From: Thermothelomyces thermophilus ATCC 42464
Taxonomy: Eukaryota; Ascomycota; Sordariomycetes; Sordariales; Chaetomiaceae
Reading direction: 5' to 3'
NCBI RefSeq assembly: GCF_000226095.1
Contig: NC_016474.1
Coordinates: 3,038,001-3,102,000 of the forward strand
Length of the DNA stretch: 64,000 nt
The number at the start of each line of letters is the position of its first letter. Within the stretch, counting starts at the first letter, position 1. The translations under genes and the position numbers were made by a program. This document shows, in pieces, positions 1 through 11,252 of this stretch. Under the pieces are notes generated by a model, which ran no database searches, had not been told where the DNA came from, and saw only the letters and a program-made list of their open reading frames with translations.

Positions 1-1012
1 ATTCGCTGTGCCGGGTCAACGGAGCGGCCGGCCTGGGCAACGCCGCTTTCTTCAACGACGAGACCAATTCCTGGCAGACCTTCTCGCCCGAGGCGGTGCT
101 GAATGAGGATGGCGTCCCGAGCCGGTTCTCCGCCGGGCGCATGTGGAACGAGGGCCTCGCCTTCTATGGCTGGTTGTTCTACCTCAGCAAGTTTTATGAG
201 GTCTTCGACACGCTCATCATCCTCGCCAAGGGCAAGCTCAGCTCGACCCTGCAGACGTACCACCATGCCGGCGCCATGATGTGCATGTGGGCCGGCATCC
301 GATACATGGCGGTGCCTATCTGGATCTTCGTCTTCTTCAACTCGTTCATCCACGCCCTGATGGTAAGCTTGCCCTGCCGCTCCTTGTGAGCTTTGGAACG
401 AAAGTGTCAAACTAACCGGATACCGCATAGTATACGTACTACACCGTGACTGCTTTCAACATTCGTGTGCCCGTCTTCGTCAAGCGCAGCCTGACGACGA
501 TGCAAATCACTCAGTTCCTGGTCGGTGCTTCCTGCGCCATGATTCACTCCTTCATCAGCTATACCGTCCCGGTGATCACGGGCTCTCAGACCGACGCCCC
601 CGCCTCCGCCGCCTCTGCCGCCGCCAACGGTTCCATGGCTGCCGCCACCGGCGGCGTGCTCGACACTGTCAAGGGCACCTACGCACGCCAGTCGGTGCGC
701 TGCATCACGTCGAGCGGCGAGACCTTTGCGGTGTGGCTCAATGTGTTCTACCTCGCTCCGCTGACTTATCTCTTCATTTCTTTCTTCATCGAGAGCTACA
801 TTCGTCGTAGCAACGCCAGTCAGCCTAGCACGCGGGGCGCCAATGCGGGCGTCGCTGCTCGCCGCCTGAGCAACAACGTTCAGCTTGCCGAGAAGGCCGG
901 TTGGGAGGCCGCAAAGAATGTTGAGCGCGAGGTGTACGGCGAGAGCAACGAAGAAGCAGTCGTTTCCGGAACCAAGAAGGCCAACGGTCGGGTGCTGCGC
1001 AGCCGGAAGTAA
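1..1012 (+). CDS. ELO-family very-long-chain fatty acid elongase (5' partial)
   Basis: This is a 3-ketoacyl-CoA synthase of the GNS1/SUR4 (ELO) family, which condenses malonyl-CoA with a fatty acyl-CoA in the ER membrane. The reading frame enters from outside the window; codons begin at base 3. Exons are 1-362 and 431-1012 with a 68-nt intron (GTAAGC...ATAG), giving at least 313 residues here. Four family boxes are visible in order: KFYEVFDT, LQTYHH, HALMYTYY (formed across the splice) and TTMQITQ. Hydrophobic stretches around the boxes fit a multi-pass membrane protein. The histidine box reads QxxHH rather than the usual HxxHH. After the last membrane segment the protein has a charged tail ending in RSRK, with no clear KKxx retrieval motif. 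The family assignment is firm; substrate chain length cannot be told. Confidence 0.93.
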
Positions 1013-2756
1013 CGGTGGACGGTGACACGCACGGCAACGGCCAAGGGAATGACACAGCTGCCTCCGTCCGAGCGAGCATGCATTGTCGCCATGGTCATTT
1101 GTGTGTGAACGCCATATACCACCCACGGTGGGCCCATGGCGGGCCCATGGCGGGAAACGTCCGAGGAAGCAATCAACCCTTGGGCTCGGACACACTCGGT
1201 AGGACGGCCGACGAGGCGCGTAATCTAAGGGCGGTCGGCCCGCCGACTTGATGATTCATGACGAAGTCATGAGCCAGTTACGAAGATATTTTATACTGTT
1301 GATGCACACCCATTCTTCTTGGTCGGGGGCATATATCTCTGCGCGGTAGACACACTGTGTTGGGTTGCAGATGGGAAGGACGTATGGGAAATGGTCATCA
1401 GCGGTTGTTACATGGTTTTCAATGAAGTGAGGCAAAAAGGGGGGAGTACAGCGTCAAGGACTCGGGTGAAGGTGCATTTGCATTGCGTTAGTCTTACATA
1501 TTTTGTCTCTTGTCATCAGATTGGGCTAATCGGGTACGACGGGCTAAAAGGGGAAAGGAAAGGGCAAGTCGGTACCTACAACGATATGCTAATATGAAAT
1601 GCTTAAGAAATGGCACATAATGTGAGCTAGGCAAGTATGACAGATTGTTTACTGCCATGGCTTCGGTACTTAGACGCACAACAAAGCAGCTCTACCCCGT
1701 ATCGTTTTGGATGATGACCATATGCCGGTTGCGCAGCTTGCCTCCGACGATATGATCGGTGGCGTATGATCATAGTTCTCCAGTCTTGTTCTCTGCTCTC
1801 TGCAAGCGCGCCAAGTCGGGACTCGGGTACGGAGCATAGCCACACATCAATATGGCATCGGTCAAAAAGAGCAGTGTGAATCTATCTATCAGAGAGCTAC
1901 CTCCGTACTTCCGCTGTTTATTACCTCGAAACGACATTACCAAATTCTCTGCTTGATCCAATCAATGTTGAGCTAGATAACAGCGGCGACAGATGACTGA
2001 ACAATCAAGGCCGACACCAAACGTTAGCAATCTGTCATGTCAAGCTCATCAGCAGATCATCTCCACTGGCCAGCCCTCCGCTCACGTCCGGCCCTACTTC
2101 GTCCCGAGACCCAACACCACCTCCAACGTGATGAACTACCAGAGAATAGTGGCCCCCCTTAACGCCTCTAAACTGAAAAGAAAAACAGCAGAACGCCAAT
2201 GCGCAGATGCATCCATGCAATGCCCCGAGCGAAACCAAGAGACGAAAGCTGTGAGAAATGCAGAGGCTTGTCAGACGGCCAAGACAAATCAAATCAACCT
2301 CTCAACCACCCCCCTTCTCAAATCCCCTCCCCTCCCTCTCACCGCAAGGGTATATCCTCCACGCGCCTCCGAATCATCGCTCCCCAAGAGTGTTGAGATT
2401 TTCTGAAGAATGAAAAATTGCCACGCCCCTTCTCAGCGTAAACATGTGATTATAACCAAGGAGCTCCCTGGTTGCGCAAATGCGGTTTCTCCAAATCTTG
2501 GGGAAAGATCAAAAAAAAAAAGTAATAAAAAAGAACTCCTCCGACTCTATGCTGTAGCCGTCTAAGCCTGTCTGTCCCGCCGGTCTTCATCATGGCGTCT
2601 GCCAGTTCTGTCATTGCGCAAAAGAAGACTGCGCACAGATCTCTCCTTGCTCGCGCGCTGTGGCAGCCCCGTCTTTCGAAAGCGCCGTTGCCATCGTTGG
2701 GCGTTGAATCTTTAGTGTTGTGCCTGGTATCAAAGGTCCTTCACCGGCAACCGACG
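1013..2756. other. Intergenic region, convergent 3' ends
   Basis: This lies between the stop of the ELO gene and the stop of the minus-strand FYVE gene. Open frames here (the longest is 137 codons at 1993-2406) lack ATG-led conserved protein or splice context. A few purine and pyrimidine tracts are present. Nothing further is recognised. Confidence 0.6.
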
Positions 2757-3736
2757 TTAAAAGGTGCTCCAGTTCCAATCCCTCGGCACGCTGTGGGCCG
2801 CATCGGGCGTGTGAAGCGGCAGGCTGCCGATGCCGCCACCGGTAGGTGACGCCGCGACGGGGGTCGACGGAGTGTCGGTCTGGCACTGGCGAATGCCCCC
2901 GGTCGATTCGCGCCTCGGCGGCTTGCTCGTCGCCAAGCGTCGCCACTCCTTGAACTGCGTGTAACAGTGGCCGCACGCCCGGCTTGGCGTGCCGCGCGGG
3001 TTGAAGTTGGCGTCCTGGTCGAGGGGGATCTCGTAGGCGCTGTGCTGGTCACAAAAGATGTTGCCACACTTGCGGCAGTGATGGCGCCGCGTGAAGTAGC
3101 TGAAGTGGCGCTTGCAGGTCGCGTGGTCGCAAATGGTCGACTCGTGGTCGGGCTGCAGGAGCGCGTCATGTCAGCATGGGTGCACGATGGAAAGAAAGAC
3201 GGAGTCGCGCCGGCATCACGCGGGGAGAAACATACCTTCCAGTGCTCCCGAGTGGGCGGGCCTGTAGGAACTGGGAACTGACCGAGATCCCAATTGCTGT
3301 CAACGAATTTCGCGCTGTCGCCCGTGGACCGCCTACTCAGCCGGCCGAACGCGCTCAGACCGCCGAGGCTCATAAAGCTGCTGCTACTTGGGCGCAGGAA
3401 TTCCTCGGTCGTGCCATTGTCGTCCTCGGGCTGTGGAGGAGCGGGCGGCTCCTTGGATGGGAACTCGGTCGGGCGTAGCACCGCGGGGACATACAGAGGC
3501 CGGATTTGGCGGGTGAGATGGTTCTTGGATGATGTCGGTGAGATGTTTCCCGGTGTCCCGAGCGGTGAGAGTGGAGAGTTGAGTTGGGTGGACGTGGGGT
3601 AAGCAGTCGCGATAGCAGGAGGTTGAGATGGAACCTGCTGTTGGGGGTGGTATTGGGGGCGCTGCGGGTAAGCAGCGGCGTAGTAAGGAGTCTGCTGCTC
3701 TCCTGGAAGCCGCGGCATTATGAAATCGGTCGCCAT
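2757..3736 (-). CDS. FYVE zinc-finger protein (PI3P-binding, endosomal)
   Basis: This is a predicted 298-residue protein with a proline/glutamine/serine-rich disordered N-terminus and a C-terminal FYVE domain, which in this family binds phosphatidylinositol 3-phosphate on endosomes and vacuoles. Exons read from the minus strand are 3736-3236 and 3152-2757, with an 83-nt intron (GTATGT...TGCAG). The FYVE domain shows WKPD (WxxD motif, completed by the splice), the CDHATC knuckle, the basic patch RRHHCRKCG and the later SRACGHC pair, so the zinc ligands are complete. ATG at 3736 (MATDFIMP) is the first ATG in frame; the frame continues upstream without ATG. There is no RING, VHS or Rab-binding domain, so it is not Vps27, Pib1 or Pep7 as usually built. 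The exact orthologue is uncertain. Confidence 0.88.
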
Positions 3737-5730
3737 GGGGAAATCGCGATCGCGCGGCTGATTCCCGAGCTGGTGGTACGCGGCGATGTGGTGCAAGTGA
3801 TAAGATAGTGGGGGTCAACAAACACCCACGCCCAGACGATTGAGCTCGCTTTCCACACCGAGTAAAACCACGGTGAGCGACGCAAGGGCCTAAAATGTCT
3901 CCTTTGAGATGCCTTATATAGGTATGTTGGAGTAGGGCAATATATCGACGGCCAGAGAACTGGGACGAATAGGAGGAGTGGCGAAAGGATCCCGGTCGGG
4001 AACAACAGATCGGGCACGGTATATTGATGCCGCGAGGTAGCAGCACCGCATGCAAGATGCACACCGACGCTTGCTCGGTTGGTGACGGGTATAATCCGTA
4101 GAGTTGTGTCAACCAAGCTGGATGAGACAAACAAGCCAAGTCAGTCCTCGCCTTGGACAAGTCAGAGGAAAGTACGAACAGTTCAGAATCGTCGTCGAAT
4201 GGCAGCGAAAGGGCACGGTGGCTGGACACGGAGACGAGGGCGACGAGTCGAGGGCGTTATCTTTTCTTATTACGGGTGGGGCGGGAGCGCCGAATGGGAA
4301 AGGGTCCATTGTAAGAATGCTTGGATCCGAAGTGCCATGGAGATCTCTCCGCGGGCTGGGCAGCGAGTCGCAGTGGAACCCGCCGTCGGGAAGCTTGTGG
4401 GTGGGAGAAGGAACGTCCACTTGGTGAAACCCTGCCCCTGTTCATGTTCGGGAACGGCAAGTGCTCATGCTCCTCGGCCAGGTCCCAGCTACAACTAATA
4501 AGAGCGGAGAGCCATGCATTCAAACCGAGAAGCGCAAATGCTGGGGCACGTGTCTCGTCACAATGTCGTTCGTACATACACAATCCTAGCTGTCCGCGGG
4601 AAGCAAATGATTGAAACAATTGTCGGGGATCGCAACGGTGACCAAAATCCATGATGCCAGGATGATTGTTTGCACGTCCCCTCCGTGCTGGGAATATGGA
4701 GACCGACACTGTGCATGGCATCCATCACGTTTAGACCCAGAAACGTCCCGCATGCGCATGGACCCTGACCCCTGCGACAAGATATAGTGTACGGATTACT
4801 GCGTAGAAGGGTGGATGCCCTCCTACTTCCCGCGTCCGAAAACGCACGCTGACTCGGTCAATAACGTCAAGTATTCGAGAGCACACAAAAAGCGAAGCGA
4901 TTTTGATGCCAAGGGTTCGAGACAGAGAAAGACAAGTTCATATCACCGCACCAGAGACAGTTCCAAGAAAAGTGACGCGGTTCTAAGGGGATCCATCTGA
5001 CGAGCCTCTCTATCCCTCGGGTACGGATGCTTACTCCGTACCAGTGACGACTTGCAGGTAGCGGGTCGGTAGGAATATGCAACTGCCGGTGTCTTTCTCG
5101 CCTTACACTAGTTGCCTCGCGTCGCTTGTCGCACGCTGGCTGTTCTAAATTATATCTCAACTGCTTAACTGCAAGCATTGAGTTGGGTGACCGAGAGGCC
5201 CCACAGGGCCGGACAAGCCGTTTCAAGCCCAAGTGGAGCTTGAAATTGGCCGCCTCCAAGTGGCCCAATGGTCGGTAGCGGCAAAGCTTTTGGCCGAGGC
5301 AGCCGGAGACCCCGTTCTGCGCCGCTGGGGCCTGGGGGTCGCACCTGACTGTTGGACGTCGCCGACTTCCAAGTTCCAGAACGTGGCAACATAACCTCAA
5401 TTCTCGACAATTTACGGCGAACCAGCAATATCATTCGCATTAAGTGACTCTGCACTGCCTTCTAATACCTTCGACACGAGGTCCGTCGTCCGACAAAGAG
5501 CGATATAAGTACTGGTAATCTGAGGGCCAAACGCGAACTGGTTTCCAACCCCCGCCCAGGCTCGCCCCACATCCCCGAGCGCTGCCGAAGTTCCTCGCCG
5601 ACTCCGTGACCTCTCACCTCGGTGCCCTTGCTGCAGGCGATCCACTCACACCGCCTGGACCGTACGCCGTATATCCCACCAGCCCGGGTTCGCGAGTCCC
5701 GACGAGACAGGCCAGCACAACACCGACACG
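3737..5730. other. Divergent intergenic region, FYVE gene / ykt6
   Basis: About 2 kb serve as the upstream region of both the FYVE gene (left, minus) and ykt6 (right, plus). The palindrome-like TACTCCGTA motif occurs at 5032-5040. No protein or RNA gene is recognised. Confidence 0.6.
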
Positions 5731-6508
5731 ATGAAGCTTTATTACGTCGGCGTACGTTTTCCACGCGGCGCCTGACCGTGAGGGAGCTTGACGGCTAACA
5801 CGGCACCAGGTTCTCGACAACTCCAGGAAGCCGGCGGTGCAGCTGTGCGCCGCGTACGAGCTCAGCGACTTCTCACGCTTCACCAGAAATGAATATGGAA
5901 ACTTCATGACCATGATCAGCAAGACGGTGGCCGAGCGGACAGGGCCGGGTCAGAGACAGAGCGTCGAGGAGCAGGGTGCGTCCCAGATGCGTCGCCCAGA
6001 CATTCACGTGCCGCCGCGCTCACAAGTGCCCCAGACTACGTTGTCCACTGCTATTCCCGATCCGAAGGCGTCGCGGGGGTCATAATCACCAAGGACTATC
6101 CCCACATTGCCGCCCACAGCGTTCTCTCCAAGCTCATGGACCAGTTCCTGTCCGAGGTCCCGCTCGACACGGTCAAGGCCGCCCGAAACGACGGCGATGT
6201 CTCGTTCCCCGCCGTGCAGGATTTCTTGAACAACTACCAGGATGCCAACCAAGCGAGCAGCATCGCCAGGATTCAGCAGGAGCTGGATGAGACCAAGATC
6301 GTGTTGCACAAGGCCATCGACAGCGTACGTATTCGCGGCGGAGGCTGATCTGCTTTTCGAGTACGCCGGGCGCGCTAATCGTTCACAGGTCCTGCAACGT
6401 GGTGAGAAATTGGACGACCTCGTAGCCAAGAGCTCCGACCTGAGCGCGCAGAGCAAGATGTTCTACAAGTCGGCCAAGAAGCAGAACTCGTGCTGCCTTG
6501 TGATGTGA
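5731..6508 (+). CDS. ykt6: R-SNARE Ykt6
   Basis: Ykt6 is a lipid-anchored R-SNARE acting in ER-Golgi, endosome-vacuole and autophagosome fusion. Exons are 5731-5751, 5810-5975, 6035-6324 and 6389-6508, giving 198 residues, close to the usual 200. It begins [15 protein letters not shown], typical of the longin domain, which runs to about residue 130. The SNARE helix follows, with the central arginine in [10 protein letters not shown]. The last residues are SCCLVM: a CCaaX ending in which the first cysteine is palmitoylated and the second farnesylated in characterised orthologues. Splice sites are canonical (GTACGT...CCAG, GTGCGT...CCAG, GTACGT...ACAG). The first coding exon is only 21 nt. Confidence 0.96.
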
Positions 6509-8864
6509 GCCCTTGAGGGTGACTAAGAGCAGGCCGCGCCCTGGAACGGGATTCGGAACATTGGACCGCCGTGTCCTCCCTCGGCGCCTCGACTGAGATA
6601 GGATGAATGCTGCTTCTCGCGTGGCTTCCTTGACGGTCCTCAACCGACATCTACCGCCTTGGTGTACCACTGGTGTTTTGGCCCGGGCCCAGGGTCGACG
6701 AGGAGTGGCCTCGATACTCACTCGAATCTATCCGCCTGGGTGATATTTTTGGCCCTGGAGCCGGCTTTAGCCCTTTGGTCTCTCAATTCGCTTGGGAACG
6801 GTCGGAAGACTTCACCTTGGGCCCGACACGGAGCCGACAAGCCGCCGGACAGCTTCAAGAAAAGGTTTCACCGAATCATGGGCTCAATCAGGAGAAGGTA
6901 GCTGTGGTGTTCGTGATGGATCATCCAGCTTCCGCGCCCTCGCTCTCGTCCCCGGCGACAGCGACAGCCGCTCGGATTTCTGTTATTACAATACCCCGAT
7001 AGATGAATGATCTGTACAAGAATATCGATGATCTTTGTCTGCTAGCTTTCTGTGAGAGTGAGGTTCTACCTTTAATCCGTACAGTACGACATTACGAATT
7101 AGTTAATCTGGTCGGTCTCCGTCATATCAACATTACCGTTACACTGCATGCTCCAGATTCAACCTGATGTGCCGCGGGAGCCGCCAAAAGTCCTGCTTGG
7201 TACTCTCCTAAAGTGTGCATTTTGTCATCTTGTCTTGATTGTCTCGAGTACGGAGCCGTGTTCGGAATACGCAATGAGAAATTTGGGGGTGGGGGGTTTG
7301 ATCAGCTTGGGATCCACCAAGACCTGCCCTTCCGCGAGAGCCTCCGTCGGACTTCAAGCCCTCACAGTCTTACACTACGGAGCAAGGACATCCACCAACC
7401 ACCTCAGCTTTTGACCAAGCCGTGTAAGACGGTCGGTTTCTCCGACCGCATAACGTTGTGAGCCATTCATTTTGCACCCTCACCGCCACACCACACTCGA
7501 CTCGAATACGGAGCGGAGCGGAGCGGACGTGGGAAATTCAAGCATGTGAGCGAGAGCATTTTAGCGACACAAGGCGAACGGGCACAGGGTAGGCGCTGAT
7601 GGGGGCAAATACTTAGGACAGAAGAGGTAGGTTTCGCTTTCCTTCTCTGCCAAAACGTTGCACTGCATAAGGTCGGACTCTCCACCGGTCCATGGCTACC
7701 CTTGTAGTGGCCTGACGGAGGAGAAATTGACGGAGTGTGATTGAGAGAAAAAGGTTATCGTCGAGTCCTGATTGGCGAGGGCTGAACAGGTTTGGGTAAG
7801 AGCAGTCTCCGTCAAGCCTCGTTCTGCGTCGCCCGTTTTGGTTAAGTTGTCATCCATAATCGGTAGTGTACACTACACAGTACGGCGTACTGTGTATCCT
7901 ATCCACAGTAATCCGTCCAAACGGGCCAATCTGGCGTTGTTTGCGGAAGGTGGTGGCGGCTCAAAGACAACGGAGGGGGAAAGGGGGGAGGGTTAGGAGG
8001 GGCGAAAGGCGGGGGAATGCGGCAAACCGAGCATCGGATGGTTTCGGCCTCTCTGCTGTTTCGCACACGTACAAACATCCCTATCTTACTTACATAAGAC
8101 ACCTACAAACGGCGTGCATTTCTTGTGCAACATACACTACACTACAGACTCGGCGCGCGTTCAACGACGGGGTCGCGTGCGATGGTGGAGGAACGTCGGT
8201 GAGATGGGCGAGCGGATACTCCGTAGCGCCGTCTCACTCTCCCTCCTGGTCCTCCCCACAATTGCAGCAGCAGCAAGCAGCCCCTTGGTTCCCGTTACGT
8301 CATGGCAACAAGGGGGACCCGGACGGGCGCGGCGTTCGAGCCCCCGTCTGCGTGCAGCAGGAACGAGAGCGTGGGCGACGTCCGATTGTCGGTTGTTTGA
8401 GAGTTGATACACTTACACAGTACACTACTCTACACTCCTCCTGAGAGTTGGGGGTTTGATAGTTAGTGTGCAAAAAGAATGAGCTGGAACTTACTCAAGT
8501 TGTTGCAGTTCAGGGGTTGTTGATACAAGTCTTGTCAGGCACCTCTCCGGACGGGGCTAAGGTTATCCCTGCTTCTCTTGAGAGTAAGTAAGTAACATTC
8601 CGCCTGCGAGGGCAGAACATGGAGTGGAAGCATCCAAGTGAGAGAGAAAGTATGGGATACTCTCGTGTAAAAAGTGCACACAACCTGTTGTGAATCGATT
8701 GTTGTCACATAGTCACTAATTACAGACAGCCAAGTCGTTTATGAACGCGCCCTTTTCTTCCCATGCAAATGAACACAACTGGTACTCCGTACATACGATA
8801 CAATGCTTTCCCTCCCCAACTCCCATCAAACAAACAATACAAATAGGAGTAGTGTGTGTACCCT
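6509..8864. other. Intergenic region, convergent, with short palindromes
   Basis: About 2.4 kb between the 3' ends of ykt6 and cnxABC. No coding potential is recognised. It holds two overlapping palindromes (7863-7876 and 7874-7896), TACACTAC motifs near 8131-8150 and 8420, and TACTCCGTA at 8217-8225 and 8783-8791. Confidence 0.6.
7863..7896. repeat. Overlapping palindromes (GTAGTGTA family)
   Basis: GTAGTGTACACTAC at 7863-7876 is a perfect 14-nt palindrome. It overlaps a second inverted repeat at 7874-7896 with 10-nt arms (TACACAGTAC / GTACTGTGTA) around GGC. The same core, TACACTAC/GTAGTGTA, recurs in other non-coding parts of the window. Confidence 0.8.
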
Positions 8865-11252
8865 CTAACCACGGCTCCCGTCTCCTTCGACCCAGCGCCC
8901 GCTCCTGCCGCCCTCTTTGAGCACCACCCTCAACCCCTCAATCACCATCCCCTTATCCACCGCCTTGCACATATCGTACACCGTCAGCGCCGCCGCGCTG
9001 GCTGCCGTGAGAGCCTCCATCTCGACCCCGGTCTTGCCGTCGCATGAGACGGTCGCCGTGATCTCGAGCACCCTACTACTACCATCATCATCATCATCAT
9101 CAGTATCCCCCGCCCCCGAGCTCGCCGGTTGCGGCGGCGGCGGCGGCGCGACGAGCTCGACCTCGGCGTGCGTCAGCGCGATGGGGTGGCAGAGCGGGAT
9201 CAGGTCGGGCGTGCGCTTGGCCGCCATGATGCCCGCGATGCGCGCCGCCGCCAGCACGTCGCCCTTCTTGATCTGGTTGTCCCGGATCAGGGCGAGCGGC
9301 AGGGGCGAGGAGAAGCGCACGGCGCACTTGGCCTGGGCGGTGCGCCTGGTCGGGGTCTTGTCCGAGATGGAGACCATGTGTGCAGAGCCCGAGGCGGTGA
9401 CGTGCGTTAGCCTGGGGGCGGGGCCTGCGGCGTTGTCGTTCTTCTCGCCGACGTCGTTGTCATTATTGTTTTTGCTTTTGTTGTTGTTGCTGTTGTTGCT
9501 GTTGTTGCGGCGTGTAGAGTTCGAAAAGAAGCGGTGTTGGTGAGTGGTGGCCGCGCTGTTCGTGGTGAAGGGAGGGATCAGTAAGCCAGGTAGGTGCTTT
9601 GAGGGTAGAGGCCTAGACGGCAAGCCGGCATGATGCCACGACAGACGATTCCGGGTGCGGCCCGGGGGTGACGTTGGAGCATCTACAGTTTCTACTTAGC
9701 GCTCGTCTGACCGTACATGCCTTATCCAGATGTTTGCGAGATGCCCCCGACCATGAGATGCCATGATATGCCCCCAACTCCGCCCAATGCTCGACAGGAA
9801 GATGAAAGGAAACCACCCCCCCCCCCCCCCAACCAAAAAAAAAAAAGAAAAAAGAAAAAAAGGACAAAGTCACCCACCAATCAGTATCATCGGTCGGTTT
9901 TTCATGTGCTCCAGCTCCCCGATCCCGGCATGCTTCTCCTTCTTCCTCTTGACGGCCATGCCGATGACGTTGAGGAGCTCATCCGAGTTAGGCACCACCA
10001 GCGGCTGAGAGGCAGGGCTTGGGGGGCTCTCTATCCTCTCCAAGGCCGCCTGCTCCAGCGCTTTGAAGGCCGTCTCGTCAATGGGCTCGCCCTTGTTCAC
10101 TCTTCGTATGATATCTCGCAGCGAGACTTCGGCATTGCCAAACAGACACACCTTGAGGTTCCCATCGCTGGTGATCCGAAGCCTGTTGCATGTCCCGCAA
10201 AAGTTGTGAGTCATGCTAGTGATGAAGCCGATTCTGCCTGTGAAGCCGGGCACTTCGAATGTCTTGCTCGTGTCGTTCCTGTGGCCCTTAACCCTCCGCA
10301 GGTCCGGGTATCGGGTCCTGATCAGGTCCAGCATCTCCTGGTAGCTGAACATCTTGCCCTCGCTCCACTTGTTGCCGTCAAAAGGCATGTACTCGATAAA
10401 GCGCACCTCGACGTCCCTCTCGCGCGTCAGTTCTACAAAGGGGAGGATCTCGCGGTCGTTGAGCCCGCGCATGACGACGCAGTTGATCTTGAACTTGATG
10501 CCCGCCCCCGCGCGCTTCAGCTCGAAGATGCGGTCCATGGTTTTCTGGACCGCGCTGAACCCCGCCCGCCGCGTCATCAGCTGGAACTGCCAGGGATCCA
10601 GCGTGTCGAGAGAGAGGTTGACGCCCGTCAGGCCTGCCTCGACCATGGGTTCGAGCTTACGGTGCAGTGAGAGTCCGTTGGTGGTCAGGCACAACTCTCG
10701 CAGTCCGTGGGCGCGTAGCGCTCCGATCTGCTGCATCAGGGGCACGATATCCCGCCGCACCGTTGGCTCGCCGCCCGTGAGCCGGATCTTGGTCACCCCC
10801 TGCGAGACGAAGAGGGAAGAGAGCATGACGATCTCGGGCGTCGTCAGGAGCTCCCGCGAGGGTGAGAGAGGCACGCCCTCCTCGGGCATACAGTACAGGC
10901 AGCGTAGGTTACACCGCTCCGTGACCGAGATGCGCAGATAGTCGTGCTGTCGATGGAAGGAGTCGGTCAGGAACTCGGAGAAAGGCTTGGCATCCCGGAT
11001 GCGGTCTCTACGCGAGCGTGCCGGATGCACGGGGGACTGCGCGGAGCCATTAAGATCCTGGCCGTCTAAAGAAGCCGGCGCCCCGGTTGCTGGCATGTGA
11101 GAGCTTGGCGGCGGCGACGGTTCGTGTGCGTGAACCGCAGCGGCTCCGGATGCGAGACGTTTCGGTTGCAGCGAAGCCCCTCGACTTCTCGTGGTCGGCT
11201 GCACCACGCCGGACCGGAGCCCGCGAGTGACGGAGCGCACAGTCGCTGCCAT
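8865..11252 (-). CDS. cnxABC: Molybdopterin precursor synthesis MoaA-MoaC fusion (cnxABC)
   Basis: This gene performs the first step of molybdenum cofactor synthesis. A radical-SAM GTP 3',8-cyclase (MoaA) is joined to cyclic pyranopterin monophosphate synthase (MoaC), as in Aspergillus nidulans CnxABC. Exons are 11252-9878 and 9682-8865, giving 730 residues. The N-terminus ([15 protein letters not shown]) is basic and serine-rich, fitting mitochondrial import. MoaA shows CNLRCLYC near residue 120 for the SAM cluster and a second cluster motif, CGTCNRLR. MoaC shows [16 protein letters not shown] and [21 protein letters not shown] low-complexity Asn/Ser linker precedes MoaC, and a Gln/Asp/Ser-rich insert lies inside it. 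The 195-nt intron starts GTGGGT and ends TGTAG. If it is kept, translation stops two codons later as ...ILIGG, the normal MoaA C-terminus. The gene is divergent from wdr8. Confidence 0.93.
9683..9877 (-). promoter_or_regulatory. cnxABC intron with splice donor overlapping Gly-Gly-stop
   Basis: On the coding strand the exon/intron junction reads ATT G|GTGGGTGA. Unspliced, it is ATT GGT GGG TGA (Ile-Gly-Gly-stop). Spliced, the G joins AT GCT (Asp-Ala) and continues into MoaC. The intron is long for this genome (195 nt). It has a non-consensus donor, a U-rich tract followed by a 15-nt G run (forward strand C run 9816-9830), and an acceptor preceded by a CTAAG branch-like site. A regulated choice between two products is an inference. 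Confidence 0.7.

Noticed and set aside
1993-2406. 137-codon open frame downstream of the ELO gene
   Set aside because: Ser/Pro/Thr-rich sequence without similarity I can recognise; codon use is unlike the neighbouring genes.
3737-3796. Upstream extension of the FYVE frame to 3796
   Set aside because: The extension starts at TTG, not ATG, and no upstream splice acceptor was found; ATG at 3736 is preferred.
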